From Actinomycetota bacterium (GTDB lineage Bacteria; Actinomycetota; CADDZG01; JAHWKV01), in assembly GCA_030447305.1 (NCBI GenBank), contig JAUJPC010000003.1:204738-268737 (forward strand): 64,000 bases of DNA. The letters are read 5' to 3'. This document shows, piece by piece, positions 51,868 through 60,747 of this stretch. The notes beneath the pieces are model-generated. The model did no database searches. It was not told the origin of the DNA and saw only the letters and a program-made list of their open reading frames with translations. How positions within the stretch are numbered: position 1 is the stretch's first letter; each line of letters begins with the position of its first letter. The position numbers were made by a program, and so were the translations under genes.

Positions 51868-53552
51868 GGCCGGTGTAGCTGAACGGCCGCCAATGCCGAC
51901 CGAAGCTGCTCAACCTGCTGGGGCGAAGGCACGTCCTGCCGGGCAATCTTGCCGAACCGCTCGGCCTCGGCCTCCATCAAGCCGGTGAGTCTTTTGAGCA
52001 GGTCCTTGCGGGCTCGGGCTGCCAGGGTGCGGACCGCCTCCTCGCCGAAGATTGCTTCCAACAGGCGCTGACTGACGGCTGCCGTTCCGCCGGCTATCAC
52101 CACCTCGCCGCCGGTTAAACCTCCGCTGTGGGCGAACACGGCAAGCATGAGGGCGGCCCCTACGGCGTTGACGCCTACGGACACGGCCCGCCCGGCGGCC
52201 CGTCGGGCCGGCCCCTGCTCCTTCACCAGGTCGAGGACCGTCCCTTGCCATGCCCGAATTTCGGCGTCCAGCGCGGTTCGAAGGTGCGGCGACGACCGGT
52301 CGGGCGCCGCTCTGGCATTGATGAGGGCCTCTCCCTGAGCCGAGGCCCGCCACGCGGCCACCGTTCTTTCTGCGGCCCGATCTGCCGCCGATACCAACAC
52401 CGTCTCGATGCTGCGCTCGACCTCGGCCTGCACCTCGTGCGCAACAGGCGGCTTGCCGGTCAGCACATCCCTGAGCCGGTCCCTTATCCTTCCGATCGAG
52501 CTTTGGAGGTTCCGCATCACGTCGCCGGTGCCGATGAACTCGTGCCAGCGTGCCAGGACCTCGGATCGCAAGAGCGAACCGCTGCTCAGCGCCTCCTCCG
52601 CCTCTTGCACGCCCATGGCGTAGATCCGGCGGGCATCAGCCCCCAGCTCGCCGGCGGCACCTATCTGAGCTTCCATCTGCCCGGCCACCTCCTCAACCCG
52701 GGCGGGCAGTGAGTCAAGCGCACCGACAAGGGTCTTCAGCACGGTTTGGGCCTTGGCGCCGGCGTCTGCGGCCAGATCATTCAGCCACCGCTTCACCGGC
52801 TCCAGGGAGGCTGCCGGTATCCGGTCATCCTCCAGCTGCACCTCCGCAACGGTCAGCACCGGCGTCCCCCCGAGTCCCTCCTTTCGCAACATTTCCTCCA
52901 GATGGCGGGGCACCTCCTCCAGCGCCTCGATGGGGACCCGGTTGAGCACCAGAGCCAGGGCGGTGCTGCGCTCTCTCGCCCGGCGAAGATAACCCCAGGG
53001 AACAGCATCGGCGTACCGGCTGGCGGTGGTGACGAAAAGCCACAGGTCCGCTGCCGCCAGCAGCTGTGCTGCCATCTCCCGGTTGGACTCAACCACGGAA
53101 TCGATGTCCGGAGCGTCAAGGAATGCGATGCCCCGAGGAACGTCTGCGTCGCCCACCAGATGAAGGGCACCCGATCCACTTTCAAGCCTGCCGGTTGTGC
53201 GGGGGAGAGAGGGAAGAATGCGCTCTGTTTGGAACCACCTGAGCTCTTGCGGATGGGCGACCAGGATCGGCGTGGTGGTCGTCGGGCGAAGAACGCCGGA
53301 GGCGGAGACCTTTCTGCCGACTAAGCTGTTGATCAGGGTGGATTTCCCCGACCCGGTCGAGCCTCCGAAGACCGTCAGCAGCGGCGCGTCCAGCTCCCGG
53401 AGCCTTGGCAGCAGGTAGTCGTCGATCTGACCGGCAAGCTCACCCCGAGCGGCTGTCGCCGCCTCGCTCCCCGGGGTGCTGAGGGGGAAGGCGGCGCGGC
53501 GAAGCTCGGTGCCCAGGGTTGCGACCGCGTCGTACAACTCTTGAGAGTTCAT
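51864..53552 (-). CDS. Dynamin-like GTPase
   Basis: The product of about 562 residues has P-loop GGSTGSGKST (63-72 from ATG 53552), the RPTTTTPILV switch region, G3 DAPDIDSV and G4 LNRV. A long helical stalk follows, with a hydrophobic segment near 470-500 (GAALMLAVFAHSGGL) that may insert in membrane. Bacterial dynamin-like proteins often come as paired genes, as here. ATG 53588 is an alternative start adding 12 residues; neither has a strong ribosome site. Confidence 0.78.
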   Translation of the reverse strand: MNSQELYDAVATLGTELRRAAFPLSTPGSEAATAARGELAGQIDDYLLPRLRELDAPLLTVFGGSTGSGKSTLINSLVGRKVSASGVLRPTTTTPILVAHPQELRWFQTERILPSLPRTTGRLESGSGALHLVGDADVPRGIAFLDAPDIDSVVESNREMAAQLLAAADLWLFVTTASRYADAVPWGYLRRARERSTALALVLNRVPIEALEEVPRHLEEMLRKEGLGGTPVLTVAEVQLEDDRIPAASLEPVKRWLNDLAADAGAKAQTVLKTLVGALDSLPARVEEVAGQMEAQIGAAGELGADARRIYAMGVQEAEEALSSGSLLRSEVLARWHEFIGTGDVMRNLQSSIGRIRDRLRDVLTGKPPVAHEVQAEVERSIETVLVSAADRAAERTVAAWRASAQGEALINARAAPDRSSPHLRTALDAEIRAWQGTVLDLVKEQGPARRAAGRAVSVGVNAVGAALMLAVFAHSGGLTGGEVVIAGGTAAVSQRLLEAIFGEEAVRTLAARARKDLLKRLTGLMEAEAERFGKIARQDVPSPQQVEQLRSALAAVQLHRP

Positions 53553-53689
53553 GGAGATGGTGTACCCACGCGCATACGAGTGCCCCATTCTTCCGGGGGG
53601 CTATCACCGGTTTTGCCCATCCGCATCCTTGCGCGGTTCAATGGAATGGAAACCCTCGAGAGGGCTGGTCCCTAGACAGGCAGGCAGCG

Positions 53690-54796
53690 GTGGTGGCACG
53701 ACGGCCGGCGACTCCCCTTGAGTCGGAGTTGGAAGACCTAATAGCTCAGGCCGGCCCCATAACATTCGACCGGTACATGGACCTTGCGCTTTACCACCCA
53801 CGCCTCGGCTACTACGCGCATCGGGTGCCCGGCCGTGGGGTGTCCTACGAGACCTCAGCTTCGATAGGACCAGGGTTCGGCCAGCTGGTGGCCCGGGAGC
53901 TGCAGCTGATGTGGCAAGCCCTCGGCCGGCCCGACCCCTTCGTAGTCACGGAGTTCGGCGCAGGCTACGCGGGCCTTGCTGCGGCGGCCATCAGTTCGGC
54001 CGGGCCGATGGTGGATGCACTACGGTGGAGAATCATCGAGCAGTTCGATGGGATTGCCGAGTTGCAGCGCAGGTGTCTCGGCCCTGCCGCAAGGTGCGTT
54101 GAGTGGCGGCCATCGCTCGACGGCGTGTCCACGGTGGGGTGCCTTCTGGCCAACGAGGTCCTCGACAACTTCCCGTTCCACCGGTTCCACGTTTCCGGCG
54201 ACGGAATACAGGAGATCTACGTCGCCTATGAGGGTGGCGGGCTGGTGGAGCTTCTGGGCCCCCCTTCGTCGGAGCACTTGCTGACCGCCGTTCGCCCGTT
54301 CGAGGCTCAGTTGAAGGAGGGCCACCGGTTCGAGGTATGCCCCGGGATATCCAGCTGGTGCCAACAGGTGGGCGGGGCCATAGAACGTGGATACCTCCTG
54401 GTGATCGACTACGGCGACGAAGAGCCGGACATCTGGCTGCGGGGACCGCAGGGCACGCTGTCCACCTACGGCGCCCGGGGACGGGGCTTTCAACCGCTCG
54501 AGCACCCCGGACGCAAAGACATCACCGCCGACGTCGACTTCACGGCGGTCGACCGGGAGGCTCGGGCAGCCGGATTCGACTTCGAGCTGCTGACGCTTCA
54601 GAGCTACTGGCTTGCGTCGTTGGGGATAGCGGACGAGGCGCGGGAACTCGAGGCAGAGGCGCAGTTCGCGGAGGCGTTCGGCTGGCGCGCCGATGCCGAG
54701 CTGCTGACCCGGGAACGCGATCAGATGCTGAGGCTGGTGGACGAGAAGGGCCTTGGCGGGTGCCTGGTCTATCGGGCATCTAAGAACATCATCTGA
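53690..54796 (+). CDS. MidA/NDUFAF7-type SAM methyltransferase
   Basis: The 368-residue protein has the family N-terminus GPITFDRYMDLALYHPRLGYY, the SAM motif VTEFGAGYAG, LANEVLDNFPFHRF and LLVIDYGDE. Mitochondrial NDUFAF7 methylates an arginine of NDUFS2, the NuoD homologue, during complex I assembly; the bacterial target is unproven. GTG 53690 or 53693 is the start; ribosome site weak. Confidence 0.82.
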   Translation: MVARRPATPLESELEDLIAQAGPITFDRYMDLALYHPRLGYYAHRVPGRGVSYETSASIGPGFGQLVARELQLMWQALGRPDPFVVTEFGAGYAGLAAAAISSAGPMVDALRWRIIEQFDGIAELQRRCLGPAARCVEWRPSLDGVSTVGCLLANEVLDNFPFHRFHVSGDGIQEIYVAYEGGGLVELLGPPSSEHLLTAVRPFEAQLKEGHRFEVCPGISSWCQQVGGAIERGYLLVIDYGDEEPDIWLRGPQGTLSTYGARGRGFQPLEHPGRKDITADVDFTAVDREARAAGFDFELLTLQSYWLASLGIADEARELEAEAQFAEAFGWRADAELLTRERDQMLRLVDEKGLGGCLVYRASKNII

Positions 54797-54799
54797 TCC

Positions 54800-54828
54800 T
54801 TGACTACACCAACGCCTTGCTGTGTAAT
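54800..54828 (+). promoter_or_regulatory. Promoter of the MerR-nuclease-like operon
   Basis: TTGACT (54800-54805) and TGTAAT (54823-54828) with an exact 17-bp spacer, one of the best promoter matches in the window. Six bases later is GTG 54835, so the transcript is probably leaderless. Confidence 0.7.
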
Positions 54829-54845
54829 GACGTGGTGATTACACA
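54821..54845. promoter_or_regulatory. Operator-like dyad over the -10 and start codon
   Basis: TGTGTAAT-9 nt-ATTACACA, a perfect 8-bp dyad that covers the -10 box and the GTG start of the MerR-type gene. This is a plausible autorepression site for that protein. Confidence 0.6.
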
Positions 54846-55269
54846 AGGCTCAGTTAAAGGAATCACCGGGCCCAAAGCGGCAGTGTTGGCGAACATCACC
54901 TATCGTCAGCTCGACTATTGGGCCAGGCAGGGCTGGGTGACCCCTTCGTTGGAGGCGGGGGTAGGCAGGCCGGGACGGCGGATCTATGGAGCCGACGACG
55001 TCGTCAAGCTGGCGGCTCTCGGCCATTTCGGCCGGTCCGGCGCAGACGTTGGCCAGCTGGGCCCCGCAGTTACCCGACTGAATCTCTCAGGCGTGCCTGA
55101 GGATTACCTGCTGGTAACCCCCGGCGGTCCTGACATAGAGGTGGTGGCGGCCTCCGAGCTGAGGGCCAGGGTCGCGCTACCCGGCAGCATGTGCGTCTTC
55201 GACCCGGCCCCGCTCCGGAACAAGATGGCCCGGCGCGAGCCCGGAATCTCCTCCCGGAAGACAGCATGA
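54835..55269 (+). CDS. MerR-type HTH regulator
   Basis: The 144-residue protein has a MerR-like winged helix (ITYRQLDYWARQGWVTPSLEA, then RRIYGADDVVKLAAL) and a C-terminal half of unknown fold (VTPGGPDIEVVAASELRARV). I chose GTG 54835 on promoter geometry; TTG 54817 would lie upstream of the probable transcription start. The stop overlaps the next ATG in ATGA. It is the likely controller of the following two genes, a role that C proteins play in many restriction systems. Confidence 0.75.
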   Translation: MITQGSVKGITGPKAAVLANITYRQLDYWARQGWVTPSLEAGVGRPGRRIYGADDVVKLAALGHFGRSGADVGQLGPAVTRLNLSGVPEDYLLVTPGGPDIEVVAASELRARVALPGSMCVFDPAPLRNKMARREPGISSRKTA

Positions 55270-55847
55270 CTCACCTGTTCGAGGTTCCCGCGGTCGCCGC
55301 CCAGACGCCCTACGAGGACCTTCCCATCACCTATTCAGACTTCCAGGCCCTGGCCTCAGCGGCCGGTGCAGATTTCAAGGAGATGGCCCGGGAATGGATT
55401 GTCCAGGCCGGGGGAGTGATCGAAGCCGGCAAGCTGAAGTTCGACAGCTACCCCGCCGACGGGCTGGTTCGAGGCCGGAACGGCGCCCGTTTCGTGCTTC
55501 TGGCCCGCGGTACACCGGACGACGGGCACCGTTCCGGCCTGCGGCGAAACGACACGGTGCTGAAGATGGGTTGCCGCGCGATAATGATCGCCCGCCGCAC
55601 GGACCTGCCCATCCTGGTGGTCACCTCACACCTCCCGGATCCCGGCAGCAGAGCCGGCCGGATTCTCTCAGACCTTCACTCGGACATCGTCGATGTGGCG
55701 GCGACGGCGGGCGATTTGGCGGGGTTCCGGCGCTTTCGCAGACACCTGACGGAGGTTCCCGCTCCCTCGGACCCGCTGGCCTCGGTCTGGCGAGCCGGCG
55801 TTTTCAGCCAGCCCGAGCTGTTCGGTGAGGGCACGGGCGATGCGTGA
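55266..55847 (+). CDS. Unknown protein sharing a domain with the neighbouring DNA methyltransferase
   Basis: The 193-residue product has no named family. Residues 91-131 (GLRRNDTVLKMGCRAIMIAR, later LPILVVTSHLPDPGSRAG) align with residues 404-444 of the convergent methyltransferase (GLKRTDTLWKALGKAAVL, later PLVLLTTNAPPKGTAG). Upstream, ADGLVRGRNGARFVLLARG sits where the methyltransferase has ELNFRAKDRTGTTWLFDVSG, suggesting a degenerate PD-(D/E)xK-like fold without the catalytic lysine. Translationally coupled to the MerR gene (ATGA) and overlapping the next gene by 8 bp. Possibly a specificity or structural subunit. Confidence 0.6.
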   Translation: MTHLFEVPAVAAQTPYEDLPITYSDFQALASAAGADFKEMAREWIVQAGGVIEAGKLKFDSYPADGLVRGRNGARFVLLARGTPDDGHRSGLRRNDTVLKMGCRAIMIARRTDLPILVVTSHLPDPGSRAGRILSDLHSDIVDVAATAGDLAGFRRFRRHLTEVPAPSDPLASVWRAGVFSQPELFGEGTGDA

Positions 55848-56409
55848 CCGCGTGCCGGCTGACTGGAAGGTGGACTTGCGAGAGCGCCACCAGCTTGAGG
55901 CCGGAGTCCGCAACGAGCTTGCAGCCCATCCCGAGCTCGCGATGCTCCGGTGCTCCACCGCCTCCACCGAACGACTCGACTATCAGCTGGCCGGACCGGG
56001 GGCCCGCCTGCTGGAGATAGAGCTTAAGATGAAGCGGCAGGTCTACCGGGGCTGGAGTTACCGGCCCGATGTGCCGGAAAAGGATCTGTTCATCCTTGAT
56101 GAGCTGGCGTTGCGCAAGCTCATCGACGCAGGAAGGTATGCCTTCCTGCTGGTCCGCGACCTCCCCTGCGACCGCTGGGCGGTTTGGTCCACCCACGACC
56201 TCGTCATGACATCCAAAGTTCGGGTGACCCGCCAGCTCGCCGTGGGAACCGGCGCGGTGAAGGGTAAGGTGCTCATCAGCTTCGCCGAGGACGCAAGCCT
56301 GTTCTGCGACGTGAGCAGCTCCATTGACTTCATCGTCGACACGCTGAAGACGGTGGACCAGCGCTGGTCGGATATCGCCCCCTGGCCCTCACCGCACCGG
56401 GCCTCGTAA
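55840..56409 (+). CDS. Predicted PD-(D/E)xK nuclease-like protein
   Basis: The 189-residue protein has a pattern expected of the PD-(D/E)xK core: helix Glu20 (RHQLEAGVRNEL), D47 in ERLDYQL, then 13 residues to E61-L62-K63 in LLEIELKMK. An alternating strand/helix region follows (YAFLLVRDLPCDRWAVWS). No named restriction family is recognised. ATG 55840 overlaps the preceding stop; GTG 55825 is possible. It ends 8 bp before the end of the convergent methyltransferase gene, so the set looks like a restriction-modification unit; nuclease activity is inference. Confidence 0.58.
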   Translation: MRDRVPADWKVDLRERHQLEAGVRNELAAHPELAMLRCSTASTERLDYQLAGPGARLLEIELKMKRQVYRGWSYRPDVPEKDLFILDELALRKLIDAGRYAFLLVRDLPCDRWAVWSTHDLVMTSKVRVTRQLAVGTGAVKGKVLISFAEDASLFCDVSSSIDFIVDTLKTVDQRWSDIAPWPSPHRAS

Positions 56410-56417
56410 ATCGTTTT

Positions 56418-57965
56418 CTACGAGGAGATCTTTCCCGTCACCCGGCCGTTGCCTGTGCTTCGATCCATCGCCGCCACGCGGTCGTTACCGGAGCGTCTGT
56501 CCACCGCGAGGGGCTCGGTAACCGGTCCGTGCTCTGCGTAATGGCGAAGCCGGGCCCGGTCGAGGCTGGATCTCATCTGGATGATGTCCTTGATTGGCTT
56601 CCCGTCGCCGAGCACTATCTGAAGGGCGACGTCCCCGGCCGTTCCTTTCGGTGGAGCATTGGTGGTCAGAAGCACAAGGGGCGTTGTTGGGTGAGTTTCG
56701 TGCAGCACGGCCGCCTTGCCCAGCGCCTTCCACAGGGTGTCGGTTCTCTTTAGCCCAGGCCGGTTGCTGGTGAAGCCGCCGGAGACATCGAAGAGCCAGG
56801 TGGTCCCGGTCCGGTCCTTCGCCCTGAAGTTGAGCTCGACGCCGGAGGGTAGACGCACGTTCGCCTCCAGGAACTCGAAATTGCAGTCCATGAGAATGGC
56901 ATGGGCAATTTGCTTGGCCGCCCTCCCTTCCGCCACCGCCCTCTGCTGGAAGTCCATATCCTTGGTCGCAGGCAGCCGCGTCGCAGGCAGCTCGAACCGC
57001 AGCTGCTCCGGGTCCCCCTCCCGGCTGGCGTGGACGGCACTGGCCTCCACGACCCGCGCCCGGGCCCTATGGACGTAGGCCTCCTCCATGTCGTAGCCGA
57101 AGAAGTGCCGGTCGGTGCGGACGGCGGCAACCGCAGTGGTGCCTGAACCCATGAACGGGTCCAGGACCAGGTCGCCCTTGTACGTGTAGAGGTGGATGAG
57201 CCGCTTCGGAAGGTCCACTGGGAACGGAGCAGGGTGCCCGACTCGGGTGGCGCTCTCGGACGGGATCTCCCAGACGTCGGTGGTGGCCTCCATGTACTCG
57301 TCGCTCCACAGCGATGCGGTGCTCGGGTAGTTCGCACGCTGGCGCTCCCGCGCGCTGAGTGCCCGGTCGAACCGCCCTTTGCTGGCGATGATGACCCGCT
57401 CCGTTAGGTCCCGCAGGACCGGATTTGCCGGCCGCTGGAAGGATCCCCAAGCACAGGATCCGGACGACCCGCGGGCCTTCTGCCAGATGACCTCACCCCG
57501 AAGAAGAAGCCGCAGCCGGTCCTGCAGGATGGAGATGACGTCCGAGGACAGCGAGCGGTAGGGCTTCCGGCCGAGGTTGGCCACATTGACGGCGATCCGA
57601 CCGCCCGGCTCGAGCTTTCGCACGCACTCCGCGAACACGTCCTCCAGCATCTGTAGGTACTCCAGATAGGTTGCCGGCACGTCCCCTTCTCCCAGGATTG
57701 CCTCGTACTCCTTGCCCGCAAAGTAGGGAGGCGAGGTCACAACCAGCGCCACCGAGCCGTCCTCAACCTCGTCCATATGCCTGGCGTCGCCGATCAGGAT
57801 CTCGTTCAGGCGGTCCTGCCTGGCAATTGTGGCCTCCCGGCTGAGCTCGGGGGTGACGAATCGGTCGTAGAAGGGCGTCGCATCGTGATTCTCCCGGGCC
57901 CCCACCCCGAAGTCGGACGTGGTCGTGCCGTTCGGAGACCGCTTTTTTCCGTTGGTGCGAGACAT
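56418..57965 (-). CDS. Beta-class DNA methyltransferase with C-terminal extra domain
   Basis: The 515-residue protein has motif IV TSPPY (77-81) before motif I LDPFMGSGTT (268-277), the order of beta-class amino-methyltransferases acting on N4-cytosine or N6-adenine. The catalytic part ends near residue 320. Residues about 335-485 form an additional domain (GVELNFRAKD, WLFDVSGGF, RPGLKRTDTLWKAL) that resembles the 193-residue protein encoded opposite. ATG 57965 fits the N-terminus MSRTNGKKRS. No specificity gene is adjacent. Confidence 0.85.
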   Translation of the reverse strand: MSRTNGKKRSPNGTTTSDFGVGARENHDATPFYDRFVTPELSREATIARQDRLNEILIGDARHMDEVEDGSVALVVTSPPYFAGKEYEAILGEGDVPATYLEYLQMLEDVFAECVRKLEPGGRIAVNVANLGRKPYRSLSSDVISILQDRLRLLLRGEVIWQKARGSSGSCAWGSFQRPANPVLRDLTERVIIASKGRFDRALSARERQRANYPSTASLWSDEYMEATTDVWEIPSESATRVGHPAPFPVDLPKRLIHLYTYKGDLVLDPFMGSGTTAVAAVRTDRHFFGYDMEEAYVHRARARVVEASAVHASREGDPEQLRFELPATRLPATKDMDFQQRAVAEGRAAKQIAHAILMDCNFEFLEANVRLPSGVELNFRAKDRTGTTWLFDVSGGFTSNRPGLKRTDTLWKALGKAAVLHETHPTTPLVLLTTNAPPKGTAGDVALQIVLGDGKPIKDIIQMRSSLDRARLRHYAEHGPVTEPLAVDRRSGNDRVAAMDRSTGNGRVTGKISS

Positions 57966-58012
57966 GAATGGGAGTCTAGTCTTCAGGTCCGACAACTTCG
58001 CGAAAAATCCGG

Positions 58013-59029
58013 TTAGATCCAATCCTTTTGCCGGAAATACACGTACAAGAACCCTGACGACAGCAGCATGATTCCAAGGGCGATCCAGAAGCCGATGACG
58101 TTGTCGTTGTGCGGCCACAGGCGAAAGTTCATCCCGTAGATGCCCGCCACCACGGTGTTGGCCCCAAGGATGGCCGCCCAGCTGGTCAGCTGCTTCATGA
58201 TCACGTTGAGCCGGTTGGAGGCCATCGACATGTTGAGCTGGATGGCGTTCAGCAGGAGCTCCTGGACGGCCTCCAGGTCGCCGGCCACCCGGAGCACGTG
58301 GTCCTTCACGTCGGCGTAGTACGGGCGCATCTCGTCGGAGATGTCCAGGATCTGGCCTTCCATCAAGGCGTTGAACCCTTCCCGGAGCGGAAGCACCACC
58401 TTGCGGAGGCCTACCACGGCCCGCCGGAGCTCCAGCAGGTCGCCCTGAAGGTCGCCGTTGCTCTCCTGCGCGAGCAGGCGGTCCTCGACTTCATCCAGGC
58501 GGTCGTCGAGCGTCTCGGTGACCAGACCGTACTCGTCGACGATCTCGTCGAGAAGGCCGTGGAGCATGAAGCTGACCCCGTGCTCCAGCAGGTTCTCGCC
58601 CTTCTCCCACCGCAGCAGCACCGGCTCGATGTCCCATAGCGGATCCTTGCGGACCGTGATTAGGTACTGGCGTCCCACGAACACATCAACCTCCGCGCTG
58701 ACAAGTTCCACGTGGCGGTGATCCCCGGGGGTTGGTGATCCCAGGAGGTGCGTCTGGGGCGACTCCTCCAGCCAAGCAGCGTAGACGGCCGCGAATAGGT
58801 GGTGACGGTACCGATCCACCTTTGGACGCTGATGGGCGTGAACGGCATCCTCAATGGCGAGGGGGTGCAGACCGAACTCCTCCTGGAACAGCGCCAGCTC
58901 CTCGCGGTCGGCGTGGACTACGTCAAGCCACACAACGTGGTCCGGCAGGGCGAGGAAGTCGGAGATCAGGGCAGGCTCGCAATCCTCCGCCATCAGCTTG
59001 CCGTTCCGGTAGATCCTCGTCCTGATCAT
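58013..59029 (-). CDS. corA: CorA-family magnesium transporter
   Basis: The 338-residue protein has the CorA layout: soluble alpha/beta N-terminal domain, long helices, two C-terminal membrane helices, and the selectivity loop YGMNF between them, ending in a short cytoplasmic tail (YFRQKDWI). It imports Mg2+ or other divalent cations. It precedes the methyltransferase on the same strand by 47 bp. Confidence 0.92.
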   Translation of the reverse strand: MIRTRIYRNGKLMAEDCEPALISDFLALPDHVVWLDVVHADREELALFQEEFGLHPLAIEDAVHAHQRPKVDRYRHHLFAAVYAAWLEESPQTHLLGSPTPGDHRHVELVSAEVDVFVGRQYLITVRKDPLWDIEPVLLRWEKGENLLEHGVSFMLHGLLDEIVDEYGLVTETLDDRLDEVEDRLLAQESNGDLQGDLLELRRAVVGLRKVVLPLREGFNALMEGQILDISDEMRPYYADVKDHVLRVAGDLEAVQELLLNAIQLNMSMASNRLNVIMKQLTSWAAILGANTVVAGIYGMNFRLWPHNDNVIGFWIALGIMLLSSGFLYVYFRQKDWI

Positions 59030-59223
59030 GGATCCAGACTACCTTCGTCGCGGGTCCCTTCGGGCAAGAACCGGGGGCGATATAACACGACTTGCGGTGG
59101 GCCCTACACTGGATAGGTCTGTCCTTCAAGTCCCGCTACAGCCGCTAGGGCTGTTGGTTAGACTGATGAGCCGGAGGCGCTCCGACTTCCCGTGCGGGAG
59201 AAGGCGGGCCCCAAGCAGGACTT

Positions 59224-59296
59224 GCCCTCTTAGCTCAGTCGGCAGAGCGACGCCATGGTAAGGCGTAGGTCCGCGGTTCGATTCCGCGAGAGGGCT
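59224..59296 (+). tRNA. tRNA-Thr (GGT)
   Basis: Acceptor GCCCTCT pairs with AGAGGGC, discriminator T. Anticodon stem ACGCC/GGCGT with loop ATGGTAA gives GGT. T-loop TTCGATT. CCA not encoded. Confidence 0.95.
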
Positions 59297-59358
59297 CGGC
59301 CAGAAGAAGCGCGGGTCTAGTTGTACTTAGGTTGGTAGCATCCGGCTTGTTGAAGAGC

Positions 59359-59430
59359 GGCGGCGTAGCTCAGAGGCAGAGCAAGCGGCTCATAATCGCT
59401 GTGTCGGCGGTTCGATTCCGCCCGCCGCTA
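59359..59430 (+). tRNA. tRNA-Met (CAT)
   Basis: Acceptor GGCGGCG pairs with CGCCGCT (one G-U), discriminator A. Loop CTCATAA gives CAT. The paired first position and standard stems fit elongator Met; an Ile-lysidine CAT tRNA cannot be excluded by eye. Confidence 0.9.
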
Positions 59431-59542
59431 CCGAACCTGACTTTAACGCGAGTCGCCAAGGATTAGGTAGTCTCTTATACAGAACGATTTTATTTAGAGA
59501 AGAGAATAAACGGGCTAACGGGTAGCCGGAAGGGAAGTAGGC

Positions 59543-60733
59543 ATGGCAAAGGCGAAGTTCGAGCGGAACAAGCCGCACCTCAATATCGGAACCATCGGAC
59601 ACATCGACCACGGCAAGACGACGCTCACGGCCGCTATCACCAAGACTCTGACGGACCGCGGCCTGGGTAACTTCTTCACTGCCTTCGATCAGATCGACAA
59701 GGCTCCGGAAGAGAAGGCTCGCGGCATCACAATCACGATTGCCCACGTTGAGTACGAGACTCCCAACCGTCACTACGCTCACGTCGACTGCCCGGGTCAC
59801 GCCGACTACATCAAGAACATGATCACCGGCGCGGCTCAGATGGACGGCGCGATTCTGGTCGTTTCGGCGGCTGACGGCCCCATGCCGCAGACCCGTGAGC
59901 ACGTGCTTTTAGCCCGTCAGGTCGGCGTGCCCTACATCGTCGTGGCCATGAACAAGTGCGACATGGTGGACGACCCCGAGATCCTCGACCTGGTCGAGCT
60001 CGAGGTTCGTGAGCTGCTCAGTTCTTACGACTTTCCTGGTGACGACCTTCCCGTGGTCCGCGTTTCGGCACTGAAGGCGCTCGAGGGCGACGCTGACGCC
60101 CAGGCGGGCGTCATGGAGCTCATGGAAGCGTGCGACAACTCGATTCCCGAGCCAACCCGTGACATCGACAGGCCGTTCCTCATGCCTATTGAGGACGTCT
60201 TCTCGATCACCGGCCGTGGAACCGTGGTCACCGGTCGGGTCGAGCGGGGCCAGGTCAAGGTCGGCGACACGATCGAGATCGTCGGTATCAAGGAGAAGGT
60301 CCAGCAGACCGTCTGCACCGGTGTTGAGATGTTCCGCAAGCTGCTCGATTCCGGTCAGGCAGGGGACAACATCGGCGCCCTGCTGCGAGGCATTGACAAG
60401 AATAACGTGGAGCGCGGCCAGGTCTTGGCGAAGCCGGGATCGATCACCCCGCACACCGAGTTCGAGGCGCAGGTCTACGTGCTGGGCAAGGACGAAGGCG
60501 GACGTCACACTCCGTTCTTCAACAACTACCGGCCGCAATTCTACTTCCGTACGACCGACGTCACCGGAGCGGTCACGCTGCCAGAGGGTATCGAGATGGT
60601 GATGCCCGGCGACAACACGACCATGCACGTCGAGCTGATTCAGCCGATCGCCATGGACGAAGGTCTGCAGTTCGCCATCCGAGAGGGCGGCCGAACCGTC
60701 GGCGCCGGTCGAGTCACCAAGATCCTCAAGTAG
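59543..60733 (+). CDS. tuf: Elongation factor Tu
   Basis: The 396-residue GTPase delivers aminoacyl-tRNA to the ribosome. G-motifs: GHIDHGKT (Ile where Val is usual), [12 protein letters not shown]. All three domains are intact. It is not in a str operon here (no fusA or rpsG next to it) but between tRNA-Met and rpmG. Confidence 0.97.
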   Translation: MAKAKFERNKPHLNIGTIGHIDHGKTTLTAAITKTLTDRGLGNFFTAFDQIDKAPEEKARGITITIAHVEYETPNRHYAHVDCPGHADYIKNMITGAAQMDGAILVVSAADGPMPQTREHVLLARQVGVPYIVVAMNKCDMVDDPEILDLVELEVRELLSSYDFPGDDLPVVRVSALKALEGDADAQAGVMELMEACDNSIPEPTRDIDRPFLMPIEDVFSITGRGTVVTGRVERGQVKVGDTIEIVGIKEKVQQTVCTGVEMFRKLLDSGQAGDNIGALLRGIDKNNVERGQVLAKPGSITPHTEFEAQVYVLGKDEGGRHTPFFNNYRPQFYFRTTDVTGAVTLPEGIEMVMPGDNTTMHVELIQPIAMDEGLQFAIREGGRTVGAGRVTKILK

Positions 60734-60747
60734 GAACGGTTAGATAA

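Noticed and set aside
58013..59029. corA as part of the putative defence unit
   Set aside because: It is a standard Mg2+ transporter; same-strand adjacency with a 47-bp gap is not sufficient evidence.
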